Positions 53,311 to 62,333 of a stretch of 64,000 nt of DNA are shown in pieces. The translations under genes and the position numbers were made by a program. The stretch covers positions 62,001 to 126,000 of the forward strand of contig OZ244849.1 of NCBI GenBank assembly GCA_965220875.1. The letters are read 5' to 3'. The stretch comes from WTFY01 sp965220875 (GTDB lineage: Bacteria; Pseudomonadota; Gammaproteobacteria; UBA4575). Every line of letters begins with the position of its first letter. Positions within the stretch are counted from its first letter, which is position 1. Below the pieces are notes generated by a model. The model did no database searches and was not told where the DNA came from. It worked only from the letters and a program-made list of their open reading frames with translations.

Positions 53311-55185
53311 TTACACCGCGAGTTTCGGAGACTTCCTGCTTCCGTAATACAGATTGACCAGTGCCCTTGTACCCATGATGGCGGTGAACATGGAACATAC
53401 GATCCCTATGGACAGGGTCACGGCAAACCCCTTGATCGGGCCCGTGCCAAAAATGAACAGGACCACCGCAGCGATCAGGGTGGTCACATTGGCATCGGCG
53501 ATCGTGGAAAGTGCCTTGCTGTACCCGGCCTGGATGCTGGCCTGGGGAGAATTTCCGTTGCGCAGTTCCTCCCTGACACGTTCGAAGATCAGAACGTTGG
53601 CATCCACGGCCATTCCCACCGTAAGGACGATTCCCGCTATGCCGGGGAGGGTCAGGGTGGCTCCCGGGATGAGTGACATGATACCGATAATCAGGACCAG
53701 GTTTGCGGCCAGGGCCAGGTCTGCAGCGATGCCGAACATGCGGTAATACACGACCATGAATACCATCACGAGCAGGAACCCGATGATGATCGACTTCCTG
53801 CCCAGGTCGATATTCTGCTGGCCTAGACTGGGGCCCACCGTGCGTTCCTCTACAATCTCCACCGGTGCTGCCAGCGCACCGGCACGCAGCAGCAGTGCGA
53901 GCTTGAGTGCCTCGTGGGTGGAATCCAGGCCCTCAATCTGGAACCGCTTGCCCAGTTGTTCCTGTATGCGTGCAACGCTGACCACTTCTTCGCTCTTGAC
54001 GGTTTTCCGGATCTGCTTGCCGTCCCTGTTGATCAGCACCGTCTTGTTGTCAATGAACACGACTGCCATCAGCTTCTTGATGTTTTCTGCAGTCACCTTG
54101 CTGAAACGCGACGCACCCTTGCCATCCAGAGTGATAATCACGGCAGGCAGTCCGTTTTCATCAAAACCGGAATTGGCATTGATGATCGAGTCACCCGTCA
54201 GCATCACTTCCCGCTTCAGCAGGATCGGGTTTTTGTTGTCGCGTTCGTAATAAAGAACCGAACCGGGCGGAATGCGTCCCGTCTCGTCCGCTTCAAAGGG
54301 GTCGGACTGCTCATTCACCATGCGAAATTCCACCGTTGCCGTAGCCCCCAGGATTTCCTTGGCCTGGGCCGTATCCTGTACACCGGGAAGCTGCACCACA
54401 ATCCGTTCGGCTCCCTGCTGCTGAATCACCGGCTCGGCCACACCGAGCTCATTCACCCGGTTGCGGAGTGTCTGTATATTCTGCTGGATGGCCAGGCTCT
54501 GGATTTCCCGCAATGTCTCCTCGTTGATTTTCGCAACAAGATAGAACCCGTCCCGGCTTTCCTCCTCGGAAAAATCCAGTTCATTTCCGTATTCCTCCCT
54601 GAGCACATCGAGTCCGGCATCCCTGCTTGTGGCATCCCTGAACCTGACCCTGGCCTCGTTTCCGGCATGCGTCGTTGCAAATCTCCGGATCTTGGCTTCC
54701 CTCAGGTTCACACGGAACGAGGATGCATAATTGTTGATCGCTTTCGCACCGGCCGCCTTCATGTCCACCTGCAGCAGAAAATGCACGCCTCCCCGCAGGT
54801 CAAGACCAAGGTTCATGGGCGTCGCACCGATGGCCCTCAACCAGCCTGGAACCGATGTCGCCAGATTCAGTGCCACGATATGACGCCCGTCCAGTGCCTC
54901 CTTGCTGACCTCAAACGCCTGGAGTTGCTGTTCTGTATTTGCAAATCGCAGCAGTATCCTGTTGTTTTCCTGATCCTCACCCTGAACCCTGATACCCTGC
55001 TTCTGCAAGGCCCTCTGCAGGGTCGGCAACGTTGAAGCATCGAGCGTCCCGGATGAGTGCGACACCTGGATGGCGGGAATGTCGGGATACAGGTTAGGCA
55101 GGGTATACAGCCCTATTACCGCAATCACCGCCAGGATGAGCAGGTACTTCCACAACGGGTACCGGTTCAGGGGAGCTACAGCCAT
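53311..55185 (-). CDS. secD: Protein-export membrane protein SecD
   Basis: The 624-residue SecD has an N-terminal helix, a large periplasmic P1 domain (DLRGGVHFLLQVDMKAA, NRVNELGVAEPVIQQQG) and the C-terminal RND-like helices (TLPGIAGIVLTVGMAVDANVLIFERVREEL, ALSTIADANVTTLIAA). It is part of the queA-tgt-yajC-secD-secF cluster. Confidence 0.97.
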   Translation of the reverse strand: MAVAPLNRYPLWKYLLILAVIAVIGLYTLPNLYPDIPAIQVSHSSGTLDASTLPTLQRALQKQGIRVQGEDQENNRILLRFANTEQQLQAFEVSKEALDGRHIVALNLATSVPGWLRAIGATPMNLGLDLRGGVHFLLQVDMKAAGAKAINNYASSFRVNLREAKIRRFATTHAGNEARVRFRDATSRDAGLDVLREEYGNELDFSEEESRDGFYLVAKINEETLREIQSLAIQQNIQTLRNRVNELGVAEPVIQQQGAERIVVQLPGVQDTAQAKEILGATATVEFRMVNEQSDPFEADETGRIPPGSVLYYERDNKNPILLKREVMLTGDSIINANSGFDENGLPAVIITLDGKGASRFSKVTAENIKKLMAVVFIDNKTVLINRDGKQIRKTVKSEEVVSVARIQEQLGKRFQIEGLDSTHEALKLALLLRAGALAAPVEIVEERTVGPSLGQQNIDLGRKSIIIGFLLVMVFMVVYYRMFGIAADLALAANLVLIIGIMSLIPGATLTLPGIAGIVLTVGMAVDANVLIFERVREELRNGNSPQASIQAGYSKALSTIADANVTTLIAAVVLFIFGTGPIKGFAVTLSIGIVCSMFTAIMGTRALVNLYYGSRKSPKLAV

Positions 55186-55242
55186 GCATCTAGCCCTTGG
55201 TGAAGCTTCCGAGCGGGTATGCGGGGAACTGGCAAGGCGCCA

Positions 55243-55569
55243 TCACTCATTCCTCAGGGTGCCTTTCGGCAGCACCGAGGAAATCGAGCTTTTCTGCAGC
55301 TTGACGGCAACCCCCTCTGATATCTCCAGCGTTACGGAGTTGTCCCCGATATTCTGGATTTTGCCCATCATTCCACCCGTGGTGACAATCTCGTCACCCT
55401 TCGAAAGTGAACTGATGAGCTTTTGATGATTCTTGCTGCGCTTTTGCTGGGGACGGATGATCATGAAGTACATGATCGCGAAAAAGATCCCGATCATGAT
55501 GAAGATTTCAATCCCGCCTCCCAGAGGCCCTGCACCATTTTCAGCCATTGCGTCAGAAATCAAAAACAT
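55243..55569 (-). CDS. yajC: Sec translocon accessory protein YajC
   Basis: The 108-residue single-span membrane protein has the YajC signature (FFAIMYFMIIRPQQKRSKNH, then LSKGDEIVTTGGMMGKI). YajC binds SecDF and YidC. It lies between tgt and secD. Confidence 0.95.
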   Translation of the reverse strand: MFLISDAMAENGAGPLGGGIEIFIMIGIFFAIMYFMIIRPQQKRSKNHQKLISSLSKGDEIVTTGGMMGKIQNIGDNSVTLEISEGVAVKLQKSSISSVLPKGTLRNE

Positions 55570-55614
55570 TTCACCCTTCTTTCAGTACGGCACCCGCAAA
55601 ATTGAAGCGTCGTA

Positions 55615-56730
55615 TTATGCCACAGACTCGGTATCCAGGGGTTGCATGCGACAAAAGTCTCTGGAAAATCGTGCAAATTGACCATCTGTGATGGCTTGGC
55701 GGATATCGCGCATTAAATCCTGAAAGTAATGCAGGTTATGGATGGTATTCAGGCGTGCACCGAGGATTTCTCCGCATTTGTCAAGATGACGCAGGTAGGC
55801 GCGTGAAAAATTCCGGCAGGTATAGCAGGTACAGCTTTCATCTACTGGGCGCGTATCGTTTCGATACCGGCTGTTGCGGATACGCAGCAGTCCGGAACGG
55901 GTATACAGGAAACCGGTACGGGCATTGCGGGTTGGCAGCACGCAGTCGAACATGTCCACACCGGAGTGGACCGCTCGCAGAATGTCATGTGGCTTGCCAG
56001 CTCCCATCATGTAGCGGGGCTTGTCTTGGGGCAACTCCTCCACCATGGCATCGATCAACGCCTCTCGCTCGGAGAATTCTTCCCCCACACACAGGCCGCC
56101 CAGCGCATAGCCGCTGAACCCCGTATCCACCAGTTCTGCGGCACACTGCCTGCGCAGGTCAGCATACCTGCCTCCCTGCACAATTCCGAACAAGGCGCTG
56201 TCATGCCCACTGTGTGCAGCCTTGCAACGCCCTGCCCACTTCAGGGACAGCTGCATCGACTCCAGCGCCTCGGTCCGGCTTGCCGTGTGGGCCGTGCATT
56301 CGTCGAGCACCATGATCACATCCGCATCCAGTTGCTGCTGGATCTCGACGGCAAGCTCGGGGCTGAGAGACACCTGTGCACCGTCCACGGGTGACTTGAA
56401 CACAACGCCCTGCTCACTGATCTTGCTCATCGGGGCCAGGCTGAAGGTCTGGTATCCACCGGAGTCCGTCAGGATCGGTCCCTGCCATTGCATGAAATTG
56501 TGCAGGCCCCCGTGCAGTCGGATGATTTCCACCCCGGGTCGTAGCATCAGGTGGAAGGTATTGCCAAGAATGATCTGCGTCCCGGACGTAACCAGTTCTT
56601 CCGGGGTCATCGCCTTTACCGTCCCGTGGGTACCCACCGGCATGAAGGCAGGCGTGTCCACCTTGCCGCGGACAAATTCCAGCCTCCCGCAACGGGCACT
56701 TCCATCCCTCGCATGTACGCTGAAGCGCAT
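55615..56730 (-). CDS. tgt: Queuine tRNA-ribosyltransferase Tgt
   Basis: Tgt swaps guanine-34 for preQ1 in GUN-anticodon tRNAs. The 371-residue product has the catalytic stretch GPILTDSGGYQTFSL, ALGGLCVGEEF, DMFDCVLPTRNARTG and the zinc ligands CTCYTCRNFSRAYLRHL. It is 8 bp after queA. Confidence 0.98.
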   Translation of the reverse strand: MRFSVHARDGSARCGRLEFVRGKVDTPAFMPVGTHGTVKAMTPEELVTSGTQIILGNTFHLMLRPGVEIIRLHGGLHNFMQWQGPILTDSGGYQTFSLAPMSKISEQGVVFKSPVDGAQVSLSPELAVEIQQQLDADVIMVLDECTAHTASRTEALESMQLSLKWAGRCKAAHSGHDSALFGIVQGGRYADLRRQCAAELVDTGFSGYALGGLCVGEEFSEREALIDAMVEELPQDKPRYMMGAGKPHDILRAVHSGVDMFDCVLPTRNARTGFLYTRSGLLRIRNSRYRNDTRPVDESCTCYTCRNFSRAYLRHLDKCGEILGARLNTIHNLHYFQDLMRDIRQAITDGQFARFSRDFCRMQPLDTESVA

Positions 56731-56738
56731 GAATGCCT

Positions 56739-57776
56739 CTATGCCTTCTGTCCTGTGCGCAAGACGAACATCGCATCTCCGTAACTGTAAAACCGGTAAC
56801 CCCCAGCTACCGCATGCCGATAGGCAGCCATGGTGCTCTCATGGCCGGCAAAGGCACACACCAGCATCAGAAGCGTTGATCTCGGCAGATGAAAGTTGGT
56901 AACCAGGCCATCCACAACCTTAAATTGAAATCCCGGATAAATAAACAGCCTGGTTTCACCCTTGTAAGGATGCAGACCCTCACCCAGGGATGCAGACTCC
57001 AGTGCACGAACCACTGTCGTACCCACGGCAATGATTCTCCCGCCCTGTCGCTTGCACTCATCAATCTTCCGGCAGACCCGTTGGGTCACCTCAACCTGTT
57101 CGGCATGGAGTACATGCGCTTCGATATCCTGCTGGCGCACGGGCTGGAACGTGCCGGCCCCCACGTGCAGAGTAATGCAGACCGAGTCCACGCCCAGTCT
57201 CTTCAGCTGCTTGAGCAGGGGATCATCAAAATGCAGGCCCGCGGTTGGCGCGGCAACGGCGCCTTCATGGCGTGCATAGACCGTCTGGTAGCGCTCGGCA
57301 TCCCCCTCTTCAGGATTTCTCCTGATATAGGGAGGCAATGGAATCTGGCCGGACTGCTCCAATAACTCTTCCAGTTGGGCGCGACTCTTGAATTGAAGAA
57401 CAAAAAATTCTCCCTGCCTGCCTTCCACTGTAGCGGTTGCCTGACCAGCAAAGATCAGGCGGCATCCTCTTGGAGGAGACTTACTGGATTTGAGTTGTAC
57501 CACCGCCCTGCCTCCATCCAGCATCCGTTCAAGCAACAGCTCTACCTTCCCTCCCGTGGCTTTTTTGCCGTGCAGGCGGGCAGGAATGACCCGGGTGTCA
57601 TTCAATACCAGCAGGTCTCCCTTTCTCAACAATTTCTTCAGGTCCGTGAAAACCAGATCCTCAAACCTGTTGCCATTGTTCACAAAATGAAGCAGTCTGC
57701 TTGCAGTGCGCTCCGACAGCGGATATTGGGCAATCAGGGATTCGGGAAGCCTGTAGTCAAACTGAACTAAATCCAA
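56739..57776 (-). CDS. queA: S-adenosylmethionine:tRNA ribosyltransferase-isomerase QueA
   Basis: QueA adds the epoxycyclopentanediol group to preQ1-tRNA. The 345-residue protein shows FDYRLPESLIAQYPLSERTASRLL at the start, VLNDTRVIPARLHG and VTNFHLPRSTLLMLVCAFAG. It is the first gene of the queA-tgt-yajC-secDF cluster. Confidence 0.97.
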   Translation of the reverse strand: MDLVQFDYRLPESLIAQYPLSERTASRLLHFVNNGNRFEDLVFTDLKKLLRKGDLLVLNDTRVIPARLHGKKATGGKVELLLERMLDGGRAVVQLKSSKSPPRGCRLIFAGQATATVEGRQGEFFVLQFKSRAQLEELLEQSGQIPLPPYIRRNPEEGDAERYQTVYARHEGAVAAPTAGLHFDDPLLKQLKRLGVDSVCITLHVGAGTFQPVRQQDIEAHVLHAEQVEVTQRVCRKIDECKRQGGRIIAVGTTVVRALESASLGEGLHPYKGETRLFIYPGFQFKVVDGLVTNFHLPRSTLLMLVCAFAGHESTMAAYRHAVAGGYRFYSYGDAMFVLRTGQKA

Positions 57777-57865
57777 AACGTATGATATATTTTTGATATT
57801 AACGGCACATCAGCAACCTGACTCGTTGCTTACTCGCTAATGTACCCTAAACTCCCTGAGAAAGC

Positions 57866-57952
57866 GCCGGGATGGCGGAATTGGTAGACGCGCCGGACTC
57901 AAAATCCGGTTCTGGCAACAGAGTGAGAGTTCGAGTCTCTCTCCCGGCACCA
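57866..57952 (+). tRNA. tRNA-Leu (anticodon CAA)
   Basis: It reads GCCGGGATGGCGGAATTGG, with anticodon stem CCGGA/TCCGG around loop CTCAAAA (CAA), a long variable arm and encoded CCA. Confidence 0.96.
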
Positions 57953-58068
57953 ACAATTCAGCTGTGGTCTACTGCAGTTCAGGCTGGATATCTTCGCATC
58001 ACAGGGAAGCAAGGTAACATGCCACGTGAAACCTGAAATGGTTCACATCATAATGAATTCAGGTCACT

Positions 58069-58145
58069 GCCCCGATAGCTCAGCTGGATAGAGCGTCCCC
58101 CTCCTAAGGGGAAGGCCGCAGGTTCGAATCCTGCTCGGGGCGCCA
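58069..58145 (+). tRNA. tRNA-Arg (anticodon CCT), integration site of the downstream island
   Basis: It reads GCCCCGATAGCTCAGCTGG, with anticodon stem TCCCC/GGGGA around loop CTCCTAA (CCT), ending CTCGGGGCGCCA. The tRNA is complete. AT-rich DNA with an integrase fragment begins right after its 3' end, so that 3' end is the likely attB/attL. Confidence 0.95.
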
Positions 58146-58278
58146 ATTGAACCGTCCGATAATGTCCAAGAAAATCCAGAGATATCCATAATATACTTTA
58201 AAAATAATATTTTACATGAGTTTAATCGTCTTTTAGTGTCTCATGAGGTTTGTTGACATCCAGAAAAAATGACGGTGC

Positions 58279-58322
58279 TTTTGACGGTATCTCTGGTTCA
58301 ATTTAAAAAAGTACCGTCAAAA
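58279..58322. promoter_or_regulatory. 11-bp inverted repeat overlapping the integrase start
   Basis: TTTTGACGGTA (58279-58289) and TACCGTCAAAA (58312-58322) are perfect inverted repeats 22 bases apart, and the second touches the integrase ATG. A third GACGGT lies at 58271. This could be an operator for autoregulation or an arm-type integrase site. Confidence 0.5.
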
Positions 58323-58625
58323 TGACACTAACCAACACATGCATCAAGGCAGCAAAATCCCGTTCCGGCAACTACAAGATGGCCGACGGTGGCGGCATGT
58401 ATCTGCTCGTCAAAAAGAATGGACACAAGTACTGGCGGCTGGACTACCGGTTTCGCGGCAAGTGCAAGACCTTGGCCCTGGGGTTTATCCGCAAATCAGT
58501 CTCAAGGATGCCAGGGAAAAACGTCGGCAGTCCAAGCTTCACCTTGACAATAACCTGGATCCTAGTGAGGTACGCAAGGAGGAAAAGCTGGCTATGCAGG
58601 TGGCTGACTTTGAGGCAGTTGCTCG
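58322..58625 (+). pseudogene. P4-type tyrosine integrase, frameshifted and truncated
   Basis: The first ~54 codons (MTLTNTCIKAAKSRSG, ADGGGMYLLVKKNGHKYWR, KTLALG) match the DUF4102 N-terminal domain of P4-family integrases. At about 58483 the frame shifts: inserting one base in the GGG run restores VYPQISLKDAREKRRQSK and LDNNLDPSEVRKEEKLA in the next frame. Homology stops near 58625, before the core and catalytic domains. The gene cannot make an active recombinase. Confidence 0.85.
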
Positions 58626-58681
58626 TCGATCCAGTGGATCAAATCCAGGCAGCAAGCATAACATTGATCGGGACTATCCTA

Positions 58682-58805
58682 TGTTCTGCCCCCTATATTT
58701 GATCCAGATTATAGTGCCAGACTCTCATAAGGAGTTTGGATTAAGAGGGTTCTTATGGGCAAGCGGTTCAGTGAGTCGGAGATCATCAATTTACCGGATA
58801 ACTAG
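58682..58805 (+). mobile_element. IS3-family insertion-sequence remnant (left end and orfA start)
   Basis: TGTTCTGCCCCCTATATTTG resembles the terminal repeat of IS407-group IS3 elements. About 50 bases on, an AGGAG is followed by an ATG at 58755 opening MGKRFSESEIIN, like the start of IS3 OrfA, but a stop follows after 16 codons. A partial inverted look-alike (TGGATCAAATCCAGGCAGC) is near 58637. The rest of the IS is gone. Confidence 0.55.
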
Positions 58806-59008
58806 GTTCTCAGTATTGTGCCTTTTAAGCTTGATTAAGATTTAAATGAAAAACCTCAGTATTAACTGGTAGTCCATGCAACCTCCGATTTTGCTGAACT
58901 CGAAATTTTGCGTATAGTCCACTAGAAATCAATTGACCTAGTCCTGCTGCAAAATTTTTCCAGTCAAGACTCTATCTACAATTAGTAAATTATTTATTCG
59001 GAGGTTGT

Positions 59009-60412
59009 ATGTCAGCCATAACAGTTTCAGAAACACGGAAAATAATTGACGACTTTGCCAGAGAGATCGAACAAAGAAAGACCTCGTCAACCAAGCCGTC
59101 AAAAACTGTAATCAACTTCAGGACTGAGTTTGTTGACAAACATGAACGAGACATAGTGAAAGTTCCGATAGATCTTTTACGTTTCAGAAAAGACAATGGT
59201 CGAATTGCTTCCGATGTTCTTGACTATGAAAATACAAATGGATCTCTTAATGAGAGTGACGAGGATACTCAGATTTTGCTGAGAGGGTTTCTAGAAAAGA
59301 AAGATCCGGAAAAAACAGATACCCTCATCAAGAACATCCTGCACTCGGGCCAAAGACAACCTGCGATTATCACTTGCGATGGTTTCTTAATTGATGGTAA
59401 CCGAAGAAAAATGGTTTTAGAACACTTGATAGATGAGTATCAAGATGATGAAAAATTCCGGTTTATGAATGTCGTTATATTACCTGGCAATGAAGATGAA
59501 GGGGGGCCTCCTACTCTCTTAGAAATCGAAAAGCTTGAAAATCGCTATCAGCTGCAGAGTGAAGGAAAGTCGGAGTATTACGGTTTTGATAGAGCACTTT
59601 CTATTAGGAGAAAAATTGATATTGGTTTAGAGCTTAAAGATCAGATCAGTGATGACCCTCAATATGCAAATGCTACAAAAGCTGAAATTGAAAAAGCAAT
59701 AAAAGATATACACAAGAATTACTTAGACCCTCTTAGGTGCATAGACCGATATTTGAAACAATTCAAAAGGGATAAACAATATCACACTGTGTCTTCCGGT
59801 ATCGGCGATCGAGAAGGTCGTTGGCAAGCATTTGTAGACTACAGCAACACCTATAGCACAAAATTCTTGAATGAACGCTATCGACTAGCAAACAATATTG
59901 AAGAGGAAGAAATTGGTGAAATTGAAGAAGCCGCATTCGATATCATTAGACTTCGCAATGTGCCGGATATGCAAAAAGTTCACCAAATAATGCGGGAACT
60001 GCCCAAATACTGTAGCAATCGTGATTGCAAGAAGGAGCTACTCAATATCCCTAAGAAAGTCTCGCCCACACTTCCGATTGAGGAGCAGTTTGAAGATACC
60101 AACAAACGAAAACCATTATCCAGAGAGGATGTCGACGCCAAATGGGCAGCAAAAAATATCGAACCAATCACATTTCATTTGAAAAGAGCACAAAAGAACT
60201 GGGCCTCTCAAAAAGAAAAGGAGACAGCCATTGATCTTCTAGAAACTGCGCTAAAAAAGCTTAAACACGACAACATGGATTTAACGTTGATTGCAACAAA
60301 AGACCATAAAAAGGCTAGAAAGCTTACAAAAGATATTCAGGATGAGGCAAAAGCACTAGAGAAAGAAATTTATGGTATGCAAAAGAAGTTAAAACGCCTA
60401 GTTAAAAATTGA
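59009..60412 (+). CDS. ParB/Srx-like domain protein, first gene of the island operon
   Basis: In the 467-residue product, residues ~45-200 carry a ParB/sulfiredoxin-type domain: IVKVPIDLLRFRKDNGRIAS (49-68), GQRQPAIITCDGFLIDGNRR (114-133) with the DGNRR core at 129-133, and a ParB box-like LENRYQLQSEGKSEY. A long, charged, mostly helical C-terminal part ends in a probable coiled coil (EAKALEKEIYGMQKKLKRL). In this fold DGNRR-type motifs bind nucleotide (CTP or ATP), and some members are nucleases. Start chosen at 59009 with a strong GGAGG site. The next gene starts four bases after its stop. It is not a partition ParB: there is no HTH and no parA. Its role is inferred from its neighbours only. 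Confidence 0.72.
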   Translation: MSAITVSETRKIIDDFAREIEQRKTSSTKPSKTVINFRTEFVDKHERDIVKVPIDLLRFRKDNGRIASDVLDYENTNGSLNESDEDTQILLRGFLEKKDPEKTDTLIKNILHSGQRQPAIITCDGFLIDGNRRKMVLEHLIDEYQDDEKFRFMNVVILPGNEDEGGPPTLLEIEKLENRYQLQSEGKSEYYGFDRALSIRRKIDIGLELKDQISDDPQYANATKAEIEKAIKDIHKNYLDPLRCIDRYLKQFKRDKQYHTVSSGIGDREGRWQAFVDYSNTYSTKFLNERYRLANNIEEEEIGEIEEAAFDIIRLRNVPDMQKVHQIMRELPKYCSNRDCKKELLNIPKKVSPTLPIEEQFEDTNKRKPLSREDVDAKWAAKNIEPITFHLKRAQKNWASQKEKETAIDLLETALKKLKHDNMDLTLIATKDHKKARKLTKDIQDEAKALEKEIYGMQKKLKRLVKN

Positions 60413-60416
60413 TAGT

Positions 60417-62333
60417 GTGATTCGAATTTCAGAAAACGGAAATGTCCTGATCATAGACTCAGAGATAGGAGATATGGCTCCAAAACATGAGAGTCAATTG
60501 TCTTTTTGGGGGTTCTCACTAGAAGATAGCGGAAATCGCTTTATAGCTGAACCTGATAATTTGGCTGAACTAGCTGGAAAAGTCTGTGACTATTTCAAAA
60601 GATATGACATAGAACTCAAGATCAACTCTTCAATTGTTAATAAGCTAGAACTATCTCAAAAAAATGCAACAATCCTATTGGAATCGAAAAATCAGGGAAG
60701 CCTTCTGAAAGAAGGTATATTGCCTGAGGCTGGACCCGCCGAGTTTTTAAATTTTCTAAATAGAAATATCTCAAGAAGGCTGAAAGATCACCAACTAAAA
60801 TCTGCTTTGCACTTGCTTGCAGTAGAAAATGGGGCAAACTTTTCTGTGCCAGGCAGCGGGAAGACCACTGTCGTATTAGCGGTGTTCGAAATGCTACGCA
60901 AAAAAGGCATCGTTGACTCGTTGTTCATCATAGGTCCTCCTGCATGCTTTGGGCCATGGCGAGATGAATACAAGGAAGTGCTAGGAAGGCACCCTAAGAG
61001 TGTCACTCTGGCTGGGGGAAATATTGATGAACGTCATGGCAAATACATAACTAATGTCAATTCCGTTTGCGACCTCTACTTAACCTCTTTTCAAACGTTA
61101 CTTAGAGATTGGGATAGAGTAAAAACATTTTTCAGGCACCAAGGGATTCGATTTTACCTTGTTGTGGATGAGGCACACTACATCAAGCAAATTGATGGAT
61201 CTTGGGCTACTGCTGCACTACGAGTCGCCAGTTGTGCAAAACGACGTTGCATTCTTACAGGAACACCATTTCCTAAAAGCTATACTGATGCATTTAACTT
61301 ATTCGATTTTTTGTGGCCCGAATCACCACCAATCTCAAAAACTGACAAAACAAGAGTTTCTATATTTGTCCAACGAAAAGAGTTCGAGCAAGCATCTAAG
61401 CTCTTAAATAGCTTAATAGGACCCTTATTTTATCGTGTTAGGAAATCTGATTTGGGTCTTGCTGATCAGGTATTCCATAACCCGGTTCTAATTCCAATGA
61501 ATCAGTACGAAAGATTAATTTACGATTCAATTTTGGACAAAGTACAAATTGCATCTCAACAAGATTATCTGCAAAACTTAAATTTAGTTATGCGACTACG
61601 ACGCGGAAGAATGATCAGACTGAGACAATGTTTGTCATATACAAAGCTATTAGCGACTGCTCTGGACGGTTATGAGGAAGATTTGATAGGAGGTGATGAG
61701 TCTATTATAGGGATAATTCAAAATTATGATGAACTGGAAAAACCTGCCAAGCTAACAAAGCTAATTGATATAGTGAAGAAATTACGAAACCAAGGTGAAA
61801 AAGTAGTTATCTGGTCAAATTTTGTGAAAGCTTTAGAATTGATTCAATGCACGTTCGTGGAGCTTGGATATCCCACACACCTAATCTACGGAGCTACTCC
61901 ATTAGAACAAGCTAAAGATACTGCAGAAGACTTGACCCGGGAGCGCATCATCAAGCAGTTCATCAGTGACGAAAGCGGAATAGATATTTTAGTAGCCAAC
62001 CCAGCGGCATGTGCTGAATCAATTTCTCTGCACAAAACTTGTTCTAATGCAGTGTATTACGATCTCTCTTACAACTGTGCTCAATACCTACAATCCCTCG
62101 ATCGAATTCATCGTGTCGGTGGTTCAGAAGAAAAGCCATCCTACTACCATTTTTTACAGTACGAGGATTCGCTTGATCAAGATATTTTGTCAAACCTTAA
62201 TAACAAAGCAGAGAGGATGAATTCAATAATCAACCAAGACTACCCAATTTATTCTCTCGATATGTTTGAGACAGATGATGAGGATGATGCCTACTTGAAA
62301 TTATTTGCAAATGAGCCGCAAAGCATTCAGTAA
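60417..62333 (+). CDS. SNF2/SWI2-type superfamily 2 helicase
   Basis: The 638-residue protein has the seven SF2 motifs: Q-like LKDHQLKSALHLL (122-134), Walker A SVPGSGKTT (143-151), DEAH in VVDEAHYIKQ (249-258), LTGTP (280-284), ACAESISLH (531-539) and QSLDRIHRVGG (559-569). The last is the SNF2 pattern. Walker A differs from the usual DEMGLGKT of SNF2 proteins. The first ~110 residues are unrelated to the helicase core and could bind a partner or DNA. It probably translocates on double-stranded DNA with ATP. Start is a GTG at 60417, four bases after the previous stop. Confidence 0.88.
   Translation: MIRISENGNVLIIDSEIGDMAPKHESQLSFWGFSLEDSGNRFIAEPDNLAELAGKVCDYFKRYDIELKINSSIVNKLELSQKNATILLESKNQGSLLKEGILPEAGPAEFLNFLNRNISRRLKDHQLKSALHLLAVENGANFSVPGSGKTTVVLAVFEMLRKKGIVDSLFIIGPPACFGPWRDEYKEVLGRHPKSVTLAGGNIDERHGKYITNVNSVCDLYLTSFQTLLRDWDRVKTFFRHQGIRFYLVVDEAHYIKQIDGSWATAALRVASCAKRRCILTGTPFPKSYTDAFNLFDFLWPESPPISKTDKTRVSIFVQRKEFEQASKLLNSLIGPLFYRVRKSDLGLADQVFHNPVLIPMNQYERLIYDSILDKVQIASQQDYLQNLNLVMRLRRGRMIRLRQCLSYTKLLATALDGYEEDLIGGDESIIGIIQNYDELEKPAKLTKLIDIVKKLRNQGEKVVIWSNFVKALELIQCTFVELGYPTHLIYGATPLEQAKDTAEDLTRERIIKQFISDESGIDILVANPAACAESISLHKTCSNAVYYDLSYNCAQYLQSLDRIHRVGGSEEKPSYYHFLQYEDSLDQDILSNLNNKAERMNSIINQDYPIYSLDMFETDDEDDAYLKLFANEPQSIQ

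Noticed and set aside
58682..58805. An intact IS3 insertion sequence
   Set aside because: Only an end-like sequence and 16 codons of an OrfA-like frame remain; no orfB or second end is present.
59009..60412. A plasmid or phage partition (parAB) locus
   Set aside because: The first island gene has a ParB/Srx-type domain but no HTH, no ParA gene and no parS-like repeats nearby, and it is followed by helicase and nuclease genes.
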